Assembly: GCA_028671895.1 (NCBI GenBank)
Contig: CM053794.1
Location: 24,166,501-24,230,500 of the forward strand
Direction: 5' to 3'
From: Oenanthe sinensis
Lineage: Eukaryota > Streptophyta > Magnoliopsida > Apiales > Apiaceae
Length of the DNA: 64,000 nt
The position numbers and the translations under genes are program-made. Shown here one piece after another: positions 36,141 to 46,269 of the stretch; the first letter of the stretch is position 1, and each line of letters begins with the position of its first letter. The notes under the pieces are model-generated. The model worked only from the letters and a program-made list of their open reading frames with translations. It was not told the DNA's origin and did no database searches.

Positions 36141-36581
36141 TTAATAGTGGGAAGGAGGAGGAGGAGGAGGTGGAGTGTGGTAATAGTGATGCTTGGGAGG
36201 TGGTGGTGGTGGAGACTTGTACTTGTAGTCATGTACCGGTGAAGGATAATGTTTTGGTGGAGGTGGAGACTTGTATTTGTACATGGGCGGTGGTGAGTGC
36301 ACGTGAGGAGGTGGGGGCGGAGAAAATTTACGGTAATAATATGGAACGTAAGGCACTATAGGTGGCGGTGAGTGCACCGTGAGAGAGGGTGGAGGCGGGG
36401 GAGGAGAAGATTGTACAGGTGGTGGTTGCTGCGGTGAAGGAGGAGATCCTGTAGGAGCTGGTACACTATTAAATTTATGTTTAGGTGGTGGTGGAGGGGA
36501 ACGAGGCTTTGCTGCTGTGGTTTCTGATGGAAAATTGAGATAAATTAACACTACAAGCAGAGATATCACCAGAGTGCCCAT
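36141..36581 (-). CDS. Short extensin-like hydroxyproline-rich glycoprotein, copy C (identical product to B)
   Basis: 146 residues, identical in translation to copy B: signal peptide, QQPPPVQSSPPPPPP, PYYYRKFSPPPPP, YKYKSPPPP and the HHYYHTPPPPPPPSHY end. The surrounding 1.19 kb (35583-36772) matches 30950-32139 almost perfectly; one difference noticed is CCGGGATCAGG against CCGGGGTCAGG. TATA box, 5' UTR motif and predicted 3' UTR intron (35995-36130) are all included in the duplicate, so both copies should be expressed alike. Unlike B, its more distal upstream DNA (36773-38500) still shows the ancestral flank shared with A and D. Confidence 0.92.
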   Translation of the reverse strand: MGTLVISLLVVLIYLNFPSETTAAKPRSPPPPPKHKFNSVPAPTGSPPSPQQPPPVQSSPPPPPPSLTVHSPPPIVPYVPYYYRKFSPPPPPHVHSPPPMYKYKSPPPPKHYPSPVHDYKYKSPPPPPPKHHYYHTPPPPPPPSHY

Positions 36582-36772
36582 TCTCGACCCTTTGGCTATT
36601 CACTTGTCTTTACTCCGAATGATATTGTATTCGTTATGCTTTGACACAATCTTAGGCCTCTTTCTATTATATATAGACCAAACCTTAATTTGAATGACAA
36701 TTCCGATTATGTGGGTCAAATCAAGTTTGAACAATGTTACAAGTAGGGCTGGAAAATGAGAGCAAGAGACGT

Positions 36773-38100
36773 ATACGTGCAAATTACCGAACCTCAATAA
36801 AAAAATTCAACTATAGTCACGTATTCAAAAGTTATACTATAATTATTGTTTTTGTGAACAAATCAAAATCATATTCTTGATGAAAATTGGAAAAATGGAA
36901 TATATGTTGCCACTATTTTAAAAACGATCACTATTCACAAGTGAATATATGTTAGTATAATGTTCTTTAATCATGTAATGATATATAACCATCCAGTTAC
37001 AATTTACAACTGGTTTAATTAAAATCGATAGATGATTAATTACTGTAAAACTCAATAGTTAGTAGTTGCTCATTTCAAATTCTACGTCAACCAAAGCAAT
37101 ATATACTTTTGAAAGTTTGTAAAAGACTTTTAACTAGCTAGCCTCGACTTGCCGGTTGATGCACTAATTTTTTTTTCCACAAGTCTTCTATTAGATTTGA
37201 TAAAAAAGACTTCTACGCGTGTTAGTAATGTAATTTTAGGTTTGACTTAAAGCACAGCCTTGGCAGTCTCACAATCGTACCAACAAGAAAATGAAAGAAA
37301 AGGACTGCACTACCCGCACAATGATACAATCGGTGAAATTTTACACTACGATTGCAATAATTAAGATAAAGCAAAGTCTTAATTAAGAGACTAAACACAT
37401 GCAATGATACACAATGAAATCTTATATTCCATCCGTCCTATTTTAGTTGTCTTTTCTGATTTTTTTTAATATTATATTAATCGTACGTATATTTCTTCAT
37501 TTCTTTATTTAATATAAGTTCTTTAGTAATTTTTCAAAAATATCATCTCTTATTATCATTTTCAATATTGACTTTTTTCAAAATAAATTAATAAAATAGG
37601 ATATAAAAAGTACTATATAATATATGAAGTGTCACTTCCAGCTTAAATAACACACCTTGGAGTAATTAGATTTTTTTTTACCTTCGTTTTTCTTCATTTC
37701 TCACCTTAATCCCGATGATGAGAAAATCACAGTATTTAAGCACACCAAAATTTGTAAAATAGTGCGAATAAGTATAATGATCATTCGCCTAACACACGTC
37801 ATAAAATGAGCACGATTGGATTGTAAAATAGTGCGAATTAGTATTCAATTGTAAAAAAAAATTAATGCTTCAATTCAATCTGAGTTTTTTTTAGAAAGAC
37901 AACTGCACAGCTAGTTGTGTGGGATCATTGTGAATATCGGAAGGAACATGTTAGCCATTAGTGTTTTAAACTTGTTGGTTATGGTTAATAGTGTATCACT
38001 GCAGATCCACTAACCCAGGCAAACAACAGTGCACTAGATATTTGGAAATTGGAACCTCTACTTTTTTGTTTTGAGTACAGAGGAAGGAAACATCTAAAAC
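36773..38100. other. Upstream flank of extensin C, ancestral arrangement
   Basis: Homologous to 29590-30870 and to 44260-45070 plus 45450-45950. It lacks the MITEs at 30015 and 45088, so it serves as the empty reference for both. No gene. Confidence 0.65.
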
Positions 38101-38129
38101 AAGATTTGGATGAAACAAGACGGTCACAA

Positions 38130-38285
38130 GTCCTACCATTTATGTCTTGAAGTAAGATTGGTAAAAGATCATCCGGTGGTTCCTGTGAGTATAATGAATG
38201 TTCAAATGTGCAAGGAAATCAGCACAATGATTCAAGAATTGCTTAGGAGAAGATCCCACGCTAATTCGAGTTTGGAACCTCTACT
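38130..38285 (-). pseudogene. LINE RNase H fragment, deleted copy
   Basis: The minus-strand reading NHCADFLAHLNIHYTHRNHR corresponds to the C-terminal end of the RNase H fragment at 46012-46269. The central part (about 115 bp, SDSLDAIN..VTREVN) is missing. It is part of the duplicated extensin upstream flank. Confidence 0.55.
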
Positions 38286-38603
38286 TCTATTAGTGCACCA
38301 GGTGCTCAAAATAATGATTTTTCTATGATTGAAATTTAAGTGGCTTGAAACATTCTTACATGTCCAGGGTAAATCAACATTTCATATGCTCATTCTTTTA
38401 TTACGAGAACAAATTTTAACTGTACTGCTGCTCTATGACCTATCTGAAATATTTGGGACTCCCTGACAGTCTAACATTAGTGGGCGCGCTCAGTGCCAGC
38501 TGATTCATGTTCTTATTTTCAAATAAGTGATAGGTAGGATTTGTTTGGCTAAGTTTTAAGTCTCGACGATTGAGTATGAATAGGCTATTATGAATTCGAA
38601 CAA

Positions 38604-38716
38604 GTCGCTATGGTGAAATCGGTAGACACGCTGCTCGTAGGAAGCAGTGCTAGAGCATCTCGGTTGCTCGTAGGAAGCAGTGCTAGAGCATCTCGGTTCG
38701 AGTCCGAGTGGCGGCA
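38604..38716 (+). pseudogene. trnL-UAG: Plastid trnL-UAG fragment in nuclear DNA, with internal 33-bp duplication
   Basis: CGCTATGGTGAAATCGGTAG..GCTGCTCGTAGGAAGCAG..CGAGTCCGAGTGGCGGCA matches plastid tRNA-Leu(UAG). The 33-bp stretch GCTCGTAGGAAGCAGTGCTA..CGGTT is present twice (38633-38665, 38666-38698), so it cannot fold as a tRNA. It begins a composite plastid-derived insertion continued at 39792. Confidence 0.88.
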
Positions 38717-38779
38717 GACCTTCTTCGAAAAGAGATACAATATATATATAGATTTTAAATTCTAGAATGAATTCAATTC

Positions 38780-39791
38780 GGGTAAAATGGCTATTTGGTC
38801 ATTGAACTGGAGCCCGACTTGCAAGTGGGTCATCAAACTGAAAAAACTTGCGGTCAAAGACTTGAACTAAAAAAAACTTTCAATCGGGTGAGTGACGTTA
38901 AAACATTAACAGACTTTGACGGAAATCTGATGTGGCAGCTACTCTCATCCAACCCCATCTTTACTATCTGATCCATTTTTTTTTACCCAGATTCTTCTCC
39001 TCTTTATCTTCATCAACAATTTGTATATATTTTAAACATTCAAATTCGAATTCCATGGCTACACAATACATCAAAATATATGCAGGTTTATATATAATAT
39101 CTATATAAATGAAAGATAGATACATATGTTAAATATCCAGTGTAATATGTGGGTTAATTTACCCCATCGTTGTAGAGAATGAGGGTCTCCATTCCAATTA
39201 ATGTTTGAACACGAACTACCACATCATTAATTACAATCCCAACTTTCTCACCATTCTTAAGTGCATCAAACATTTCAGATTGAAATGATACATATTTATA
39301 TAGACAATACATAATACATACATAATATGTGTGTGGGTGTGTGTGGGTGTGGGTGTGGGTGTGGGTGTGTGTATATATATCAAAGAGGATATTCTTGAGA
39401 GTAGTAAGAATGAAGGCAAACGCTAAGAGATGTAACAAGCTGTGCCCTTCAAAATCAGCATTGGAAAGGTTAGTCATTTAGCAAAAATCTTTTGTGTTTT
39501 TGATGAACTCATAAGAACAATGAGATTTTGGGTAGAACAATGAGATATGGATATAATATCGGGTCGGATCTCTTTACCGGGTTAAAACGCTGAGGTGGCT
39601 ATTGACTTGGCTGATTTTAACGGAGTACCGTTAAAGTCAATGACATTTAACGGCCGTGAAAACGGACTAGTTGTTTAATCACCTATCAGCTAAAGTCAAC
39701 TTGGTATAGTGAGTTGACCGCAAGTTTTTTCAGTTTGATGACCCACTTGCAAGTCGGGTTCCAGTTCAATGACCAAATAGCCATTTTACCC
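38780..39791. mobile_element. MULE-type TIR element, 1,012 bp, with 10-bp target-site duplication, inside the plastid insert
   Basis: Terminal inverted repeats of about 80 bp: GGGTAAAATGGCTATTTGGT..ACTTGCAAGTGGGTCATCAA, with about one mismatch. Both sides carry AATTCAATTC (38770-38779 and 39792-39801). TSDs of 9-11 bp with long TIRs are typical of Mutator-like elements. The interior is non-coding and contains a (GGGTGT)n/(GT)n tract at 39330-39376. It interrupts the plastid-derived sequence, so it is younger than that insert. Confidence 0.88.
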
Positions 39792-40050
39792 AATTCAATT
39801 CCTATACCTAATAGGATTAAGTGAATACCTAAAATTGTGGTCATTTTATTTCAATCTTTCCATACATAACCGAAGAATGGAAAAGATTCTTCAAGGGTCT
39901 CAGGTCCTAGAAGTGCATGATAAATACCAAAGCCCAATATTGCAGAGAAAATTAAATGAAGTACTCCATATACAAAATATGGAAAAGTGTCTATAACTTC
40001 CCCACCAGGACCTACTCCCCAACCTAAAGTAGCCAGATGGGGAAGTAAAA
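39792..40050 (-). pseudogene. psbC: Plastid psbC (CP43) fragment in nuclear DNA
   Basis: The minus-strand translation reads LPHLATLGWGVGPGGEVIDT, FPYFVYGVLHLIFSAILGFG and ALLGPETLEESFPFFGYVWK, which is the early part of the photosystem II core antenna CP43. A TGA replaces the Arg codon after VWKD (CGA to TGA), and several substitutions are present. It begins and ends mid-gene, so it is non-functional plastid DNA. Confidence 0.93.
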
Positions 40051-40310
40051 TTAATCATTGTTCCTCTATCCGTAGAGTACATTGAATGTACAGAAATGGC
40101 GATAACAGAGTTTCTCTTCATACTAACAACTACTCCAGGAGAAATGTTTTTATGCGGTGCTAACAATTTAATAACTATCTTTGTAGCTTCAGAATGTTTC
40201 AGTTTATGCTCCTACCTATTATCTGGATATACGAAGAAAGATGTATGATCTAATGAGGCTAATATGAAATATTTACTCATGGGTAAAGCTGAAGCTGTTT
40301 CTGACTTTAA
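40051..40310 (+). pseudogene. ndhB: Plastid ndhB fragment in nuclear DNA
   Basis: The plus-strand translation reads PLSVEYIECTEMAITEFLF, MFLCGANNLITIFVASECFS and LCSYLLSGYTKKDV*SNEA, then MKYLLMGKA: NAD(P)H-quinone oxidoreductase subunit 2. The TGA after KKDV again looks like CGA to TGA. It is joined directly to psbC in opposite orientation and truncated by the CACTA insertion at 40313. Confidence 0.93.
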
Positions 40311-40312
40311 GC

Positions 40313-42596
40313 CACTACACTAAATAAGAGCATTTACGACAAAAAATTTACGACGGAAGGGTTGGGCGCGCCAAACTTATGATGGATAGTAAATTCTGTC
40401 ATAAATTATTACGATGGAAAAATATTATGTCGTAAATTCATTATTTTATTAATAAAACTTTGATAACAAATAACGGTGATAAAATGTCGTAAGTTAAATA
40501 TTTTAATATTTTTTAAATAAAAATAATTATAAAAAATGAAATTAAAAACTTGATAGAGAACAACGTAGTCAATGGAAAATTTTGATAACAAACAACGGTG
40601 GTGATAAAACGTTATATGATTCAAAAATCCTTGTAGTGTTATGACAAAAATCTTTTCCGGAATTAAATCTGTCATAAGTTGAATATTTTAATATTATTTT
40701 AACTTATAACGAATTAAAAGTCTTGTCTTGAATGATGATTCCATTTTTTAAAATTATTTTTATGACGATTCAACCGTACAGATGTTAATATATTAAGAGT
40801 TTAGTAATGTCAAAAAAAATTTAAATTATTTTTTCGACGATCCAACGATACAAATGTTTATATGTTAAGATTTTAGTGATGTGAAATTTTTTAAAAATAT
40901 ATTCAAATTTATTTCGTGTGCTTTTATAATAGTTAAACCGGTCAAAGTACATCTTTTACTTAACAAATCTTGTCCCAAATGATGATTATATTTTTTTCGA
41001 CAAACCAAACATATATATATTAATATATTAAGCATTTAGTGATGTCAAAATTTTTTAAAATTATTTTTTCAACGATCCAACCGTATGGATGTTAACATAT
41101 TAAGATTTTAGTGATGTCGAAATTATTTTAAAAAATATTCAAATTTATTTCGTGTATTTTAATAATAGTCAAACCGGTCAAAGTATTTCTTCCACTTAAC
41201 AAGTCTTGTCCCGAATGATGATTCAGTGTCACGAATACTTGGCTTTGCAGTGTCGTAAATTTTACAGAGTAGCTTGTCCATGTAGTAATGCTTTCTTTCA
41301 GCGGCCATATCAATTAGAGGGATTAGTTTCATATGTGTACTATTAAAAAGAGGTGAATGTAAACCAGATTTCTTGTAATGACATTTTAATCTGTGCAGGG
41401 TATTTGGATGAGCATGTTGTGCATCATAGTGATACAAACACTTGTTTTGTTATGGATGACATACAAGACTAACTGGAACTAAGAGGTGTTTCACAGCTAA
41501 CCTATGCTCAATTTGGATTTCTTTTAGCTCATGTCAAGTGCTGATGGATTTCATAATCTTATAGAATTCTGATCCCACTAGTGTATGCATGTTTTCTAAT
41601 CATTTTATAACAAATATCTGGCCATACAATTGCAAAATAGTCACTGCTCCTAAAAAAATTGAAGAAAATGAGAAATAATTAATTCAATTTTACATGGATT
41701 GTAAATTACTTCTTACAAAAAGAAAACTTCTCATAGTTATATCCATTTGTTGCTCTGCTATTTAAAAGCCAACTAAATTGGGATGTTATATTCAGATATT
41801 TGAATGGAGCTTGCAAAGTTGAGGTAAAATTCTATCGTCAAGAAATTGCAACAGGTACTTAAATTGCTTATTATATTTGATCATGTCTACTTAAAAATAT
41901 TACACTAAAAAAATTTCTACGGTTTTTTATGTGCATATTGTAGGGGAACGCCCATGCCGATGATAGTGACGATGGTGGTAATGACTGCGGCGACTCCGAT
42001 AAAGATCATGTCATAAGTTCTTCCTATCAAGTTCTCTAAAGGCGGTTCTTGTATTAGTTGTTAAACTTTAATATTTATGATCTTAATTTGGTTGTGTATC
42101 TTTATAAACCAATCTATGTTTGAACCTTTTGTATGAAAATGAATATGGATGTTTATGTTTGTAAACAAGTTGGATCGTAGTAGGGATGTTTATGGTTTTT
42201 TTAATTTCCAGTTTATTATGAATTTAAATGTATTGGCTAGATTGTGGTGTATGCTTGGGATTTGTAGAGAACTGATTTAAAGCCAAAAAAATGGATGGTA
42301 ATCTGAAAAACATTGAACACAAGCCCTGCATGAAACTTACGACAGATATATGGGTCCTAAGTACACTGGCTTTTAAGGAACTTCTGACTAAATGTCAAAT
42401 TTGTGACCAAATGTAAAATTTGTTACTGAATATCAAACTTGTGACTGACCTTTTATTTGTGATTAAAATGAAATTTGTAACTATTTTTGAACTTTCGACC
42501 GGACTATAAGTGACCGAAATTTTCAATCATAAATAGTCCATTTATGACCGATTCAGTGTAAAAAATCGGTCATAAAAAGCTTGATTTCTCGTAGTG
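40313..42596. mobile_element. Non-autonomous CACTA (En/Spm-type) element, 2,284 bp, TSD AGC
   Basis: The left end is CACTACACTAAATAAGAGC. The right end in reverse complement is CACTACGAGAAATCAAGC. AGC flanks both sides (40310-40312 and 42597-42599), the 3-bp duplication expected for CACTA transposons. Subterminal regions are rich in short motifs (TTACGAC / GTCGTAA on the left, TTGTGACC / GGTCATAA on the right). No transposase was recognised. Around 41950-42040 a plus-strand acidic stretch (NAHADDSDDGGNDCGDSDKD) ends in a stop and could be a last-exon remnant. Confidence 0.9.
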
Positions 42597-42772
42597 AGCT
42601 GAAAAATGTTTGTTTGTGTAATAAGCCAGAAACTGACTTCAAGTCAGAAATACTTAAAGTCAAAAGTAAGTATTATGTATTTTTTTCAGTGACTTATTTT
42701 TTTTTCTATTTTGATAAAAGTTATCAGTATGTTATAAATTACCCATAAGTCAATTTTATTTTTATTATTATA

Positions 42773-42801
42773 CTAGCATAAAAGCCCGTGCAAGGCACGG
42801 G
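42773..42801 (-). mobile_element. Helitron 3' terminus (minus strand)
   Basis: On the minus strand the hairpin CCCGTGCCTTGCACGGG is followed about 8 nt later by the terminal CTAG and then T. This is the standard Helitron 3' end. The body should extend to higher coordinates, but no matching TC 5' end was identified, so its extent is unknown. Confidence 0.6.
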
Positions 42802-43007
42802 ACACTAGCCTTAATTTTGTTGTTGTCATGTTTTATATTTTAATTATAATATTTTTTAAAATTTAATTATTTTTTTAAAATTTCACTTTTATTCAACTGT
42901 ATTTAATTTAATTTAGAGTCCAACTGATTAGTTAATGAAATATGATTGTAATATCTCTGTTCCACATCAAAACATGTGAATACTTCAGTTTATATATATA
43001 TGAAAAA

Positions 43008-43175
43008 AGTTATATGGAGACCGCACTTTCGTTGGAGACGTAGAAGTTACCATATATGTACTGCTTGCATAACATATTTTGCAGGACAATATATTTTGGA
43101 ATTTTGTAATGTTCTGCAAGTAGTACATATACGGTATCCAACGTCTTCAACAAAAATGCGGTCTTCATATAACTT
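43008..43175. repeat. 168-bp hairpin with arms of about 65-70 bp
   Basis: The left arm AAGTTATATGGAGACCGCAC..GAGACGT..TATATGTACTGCTTGCA pairs with the right arm, whose reverse complement is AAGTTATATGAAGACCGCAT..AAGACGT..TATATGTACTACTTGCA. Mismatches are mostly transitions. The loop is about 30 nt. It could be a small foldback MITE or a young MIRNA-like locus. Confidence 0.75.
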
Positions 43176-43176
43176 A

Positions 43177-43915
43177 ACTCTATATTAGAATACTATTATC
43201 AACTATATCAACAAATCATTATTTTTTTACGTTGGGGTAAACTTGTGGATTATCCAAATTTTTGTATTTGGTTTACCGTACTTGAACTTATTTGTGATAT
43301 GGATTATCCACATGTTTTGATGTGGGTCTCGGGTGTTACAAACTCCTAAACTTAAATTTTAATCGTTCATGTCAAGCAGAACAGATAATACCATTCGCCA
43401 GGTGTGAAATCCCATTGTATTCGAAACTTTTGTGAATTCAGTGGACACGTCATCTATCCATACTTTTATAGAGTTTTTTCTATACGCGAAAACCACGGAC
43501 AGATGGTTGGTCAACCATCTCATAATCATGTGGACCAAAACCATACTTATATATAGTTACATATAGTAGAAAAAATCATCAACTTGGCTCGATTAGTTAA
43601 CGAAGCTATGTTATGAAGATGAAACAATGAAACATATATATAACTTAATTCATTCTAAATTTCTGATAGATACAAATATATTTCCACCCAGGATTTTGGA
43701 GCAATGCACTATATATTGATAAATGTTATATTTCATTTTACTTTATAGATCATGCGCGCTTTTAAATTCATAGCTCAAGAGAAAACACTGTTTTTTACTT
43801 CCCTGTAAGAAGAAACAGGTATACGAATATTACAATATTAAATATAGATAAACGTTATAATATAGTACCATGCAGAAAGATTATATTCGTAGCTTAGGAG
43901 AGATCGAGAACACGT
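43177..43915. other. Spacer downstream of extensin D, no gene recognised
   Basis: The part from about 43590 (AACATATATATAACTTAATT, TTTCTGATAGATACAAATAT) recurs at 56975-57070 downstream of F, marking it as 3' flank of the extensin family. The earlier part shows no coding signal. Confidence 0.5.
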
Positions 43916-43927
43916 ACTACTAGCTTT

Positions 43928-44218
43928 TTAATAGTGGAAAGGAGGAGGAGGCGGCGGAAACTTGTAATTGTAAATGTGTGTGGGGGGAGGTACTAAAGGT
44001 CGCGGTGAGTGCACCGTGAGTGTGGGTGGAGGAGGGGAAGGAGAAGATTGTTTAGGTGGTGGTTGCTGCGGTGGAGAATGAATAGGTTTAGGCGCTGTTC
44101 CAGTAATAAAATTATGTTGTGGTGGTGGGGGAGGGGAGCGAGGCTTTACTGCTGTGGTTTCTGATGGAAAATTGAGATAAATTAGTACTACAACCAGAGA
44201 TATCATGAGAGTGCCCAT
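43928..44218 (-). CDS. Short extensin-like protein, copy D, truncated repeat region and missing core promoter
   Basis: 96 residues: signal peptide MGTLMISLVVVLIYLNF.., then SPPPPPQHN, IHSPPQQPPPKQSSPSPPPP, LTVHSPRPLVPPP and an IYNYKFPPPPPPFHY end. It lacks the YYYRKFSPPPPP and YKYKSPPPP blocks of A-C, apparently through an in-frame deletion of about 50 codons. Upstream, sequence after the ATG (GGGTTCAAAATG on the minus strand) jumps directly to TATGCCTACTTCTAAC, which in B and C lies about 150 bp further out. The TATA box and GGCCTAAGATTG motif are therefore gone. The frame is open, but expression is doubtful. The donor-like GTACGTGTTCTC after the stop is retained. Confidence 0.75.
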   Translation of the reverse strand: MGTLMISLVVVLIYLNFPSETTAVKPRSPPPPPQHNFITGTAPKPIHSPPQQPPPKQSSPSPPPPTLTVHSPRPLVPPPTHIYNYKFPPPPPPFHY

Positions 44219-45087
44219 TTTGAACCCTCTGCCGTGTTAGAAGTAGGCATATAAAATGAGAGGAAGAGTTGTTCAAACCAAACCTCAATATAAAAAAATT
44301 CCACTATAGTCAAATAATAAAAGATTATTATAATTACTGTTTTGTGGAAAAATCAAAATCATATTCTAGGTGAAAGATTGTAAAAATATTGCACTACACG
44401 CACAATGATACAATTGGTGAAATCTTATACTATGATTGCAATAAACACATGCAACGACATACGGTGAAATCTTATACTCTGTCTGTTCTATTTTAGTTGA
44501 TTTTTTTGAATTTTTTTTAATATTATATTAAATGTCTATTTCTTTACTTCTTTATTTAATATAAGTTCTTTAATAATTTTTCAAGAATACCCTCTCTTAT
44601 TATCATTTTCAATATTGACTATTTCAAAATAGATTAATAAAATGGGATGAAAAGAATACGGTAAAATTAAGTGTTTATTTCTAGTAATAATCCAAAAATC
44701 GGTTTTTGTTCAACAACGAAATCTAATTAGATTTTTTTAACCTTTGTTTTTATTCATTTCTTACCTTGATCCCGATAATGAGAAAATCAGTATTTAAGCA
44801 CACCAAAATTTGTAAAATAGTGCGAATAAGTACAATGATCATTGGATAGTTAAGTGGTAAAAGATTTATCCACTGTTTGCCCTAGGTTCGGCTCTGTCTT
44901 AACCGAATTGTTTTTAAAATATATAGTAATTTATAAGGCTATAAGTATAATTATTAAAATAAAATTAAAAAAACACGTCATAAAATCATATATTGCGTAC
45001 CTCTCTGCATATATATAGTCACATTTAGTATTCAATTGTAAAAAAATTAATACTTCAATTTAATCTGAGTTTTTTTAGAAAGACTAA
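44219..45087. other. Upstream flank of extensin D
   Basis: Homologous to the flanks upstream of extensins A and C (GAAATCTTATACTCTGTCTG, CCGATAATGAGAAAATCAGT). It contains an extra short stretch near 44840-45000 not seen in the C flank. No gene. Confidence 0.55.
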
Positions 45088-45448
45088 GGCTCCGTTTGAG
45101 AGTGCTGTTGAAAGTTGCTGTGTTGTGAGAAAAAATTCTGGTAGAAAAAGTGCTGTCAGAAAAATCAAATGACTGTTTGGTAATTTTTTTGATTTATGCA
45201 TATTTTAAGATATAATATATATAAATAATATTTTTGGGAAGGTTTGATGATGAAACTGATAGTTACTTCCTGTAAAAGCTGAAAGTAGCTTTTTTCAAAA
45301 GTATGGGGACATGATTTTGCTAACAGCAGCATTTAGACTAAAAACGCTTTTTCACACAACATTTTTTATAATTTACCAAAAACATTTGTGACAGTTTTTC
45401 AACAAAAAGCTGTTGTACATGTCTGTAACAACAATACCAAACATGACC
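45088..45448. mobile_element. Tourist/PIF-Harbinger-type MITE, 361 bp, TSD TAA
   Basis: The ends are GGCTCCGTTTGAGAGTGCTG and, reversed, GGTCATGTTTGGTATTG, with TAA on both sides (45085-45087, 45449-45451). Inverted AACAGC(T/A) motifs lie inside. The paralogous flank at about 37900 (AGAAAGACAACTGCACAGC) lacks the element, as do 53730 and 59280 (AGAAAGATTAAACTG). Confidence 0.82.
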
Positions 45449-45499
45449 TAAACTACATAGCTAGTTGTGTGGGATCATTGTGAATATCGGAAGGAACAT

Positions 45500-45820
45500 G
45501 CTGGGTGAGCCATCAGGGCCCTAGAAAATTTAGGGTCTCAAATATATACAATCTTATATATATTTATAGATATTTGTAACAAAAAAATTATGATTTATTA
45601 ATAAAGTTGAGAAATATTGATAATATTATAATTAAAATCAAATTTGTTAGACTTTATTTTGTATTTACAATATCTTTTGATAATTTATTTTATTTAAAAA
45701 ATATAATTTAATAATTTTAATATATATTAAAATACATAAACGACCCAATTTTAAAATTTTACACCCGGCCTCCAAAATATTTGCTACGCCTTGCATGTCA
45801 TTGTCACTCATATATAGTGT
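45500..45820. other. Insertion of about 300 bp of unknown type in the D upstream flank
   Basis: GAACATG followed by TTAGCCATTAGTGTTTTAAA in the C flank (37946) is split here by GCTGGGTGAGCCATCAGGGC..TGTCACTCATATA. The insert has GGGCCCTAGAAAATTTAGGG on the left and ACACCCGGCCTCCAAAATAT on the right, suggesting loosely inverted ends. The family was not identified. Confidence 0.4.
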
Positions 45821-46011
45821 TTTAAACTTGTTGGTTATCGTTACGGTTAATAGTGTATCACTGCAGATTCACTAACGAAGGCAAATTAACAACAGTGCAC
45901 TAGATATTTGGAACTTCTACTCTCTCTCTCTCTCTCTCTCTTTAAAGTACAGAGGATGGAAACTTCTAAAACAAGATTAGATTGAAACAAGACGGTCACA
46001 AGTCCTACCAT

Positions 46012-46269
46012 TTATGTCTTGAAGTAGGATTGGTAAAAGATCATCCGGTGGTTCCTGTGAGTATAATGAATGTTCAAATGTGCAAGGAAATCAGCACAAC
46101 GATTTACTTCTCTCGTAACATGACGGATGAAAAGATGCCAAGGATTATGTCGCAATTCCAGAATTTGAGAAATGATGTTGAATTGAGGATGATTTGAGTT
46201 CGGATGCAAAACACAGTTTATTGCATCAAGTGAATCAGATTCAAGAATTGCTTTAGGAGAAGATCCCAC
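46012..46269 (-). pseudogene. LINE (non-LTR retrotransposon) RNase H domain fragment
   Basis: The minus-strand frame of 85 codons reads ILESDSLDAINCVLHPN, then FNIISQILELRHN, IRHVTREVNRCADFLAHL. This is the C-terminal RNase H fold of plant LINE polyproteins (the E-S-D, H-V-x-R-E-x-N and A-D-x-L-A motifs). Reverse transcriptase is absent, so it is an isolated relic. A shorter copy lies at 38130-38285 in the parallel flank, so this fragment was carried along by the extensin unit duplication. Confidence 0.75.

Noticed and set aside
39154..39477. Minus-strand frames with Thr-His or Thr-Pro repeats
   Set aside because: They read through a GT/GGGTGT microsatellite in the MULE-type element; low complexity, not a gene.
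39792..40310. psbC and ndhB as working genes
   Set aside because: Both are short internal fragments with stop codons and no promoter, fused in opposite orientation.
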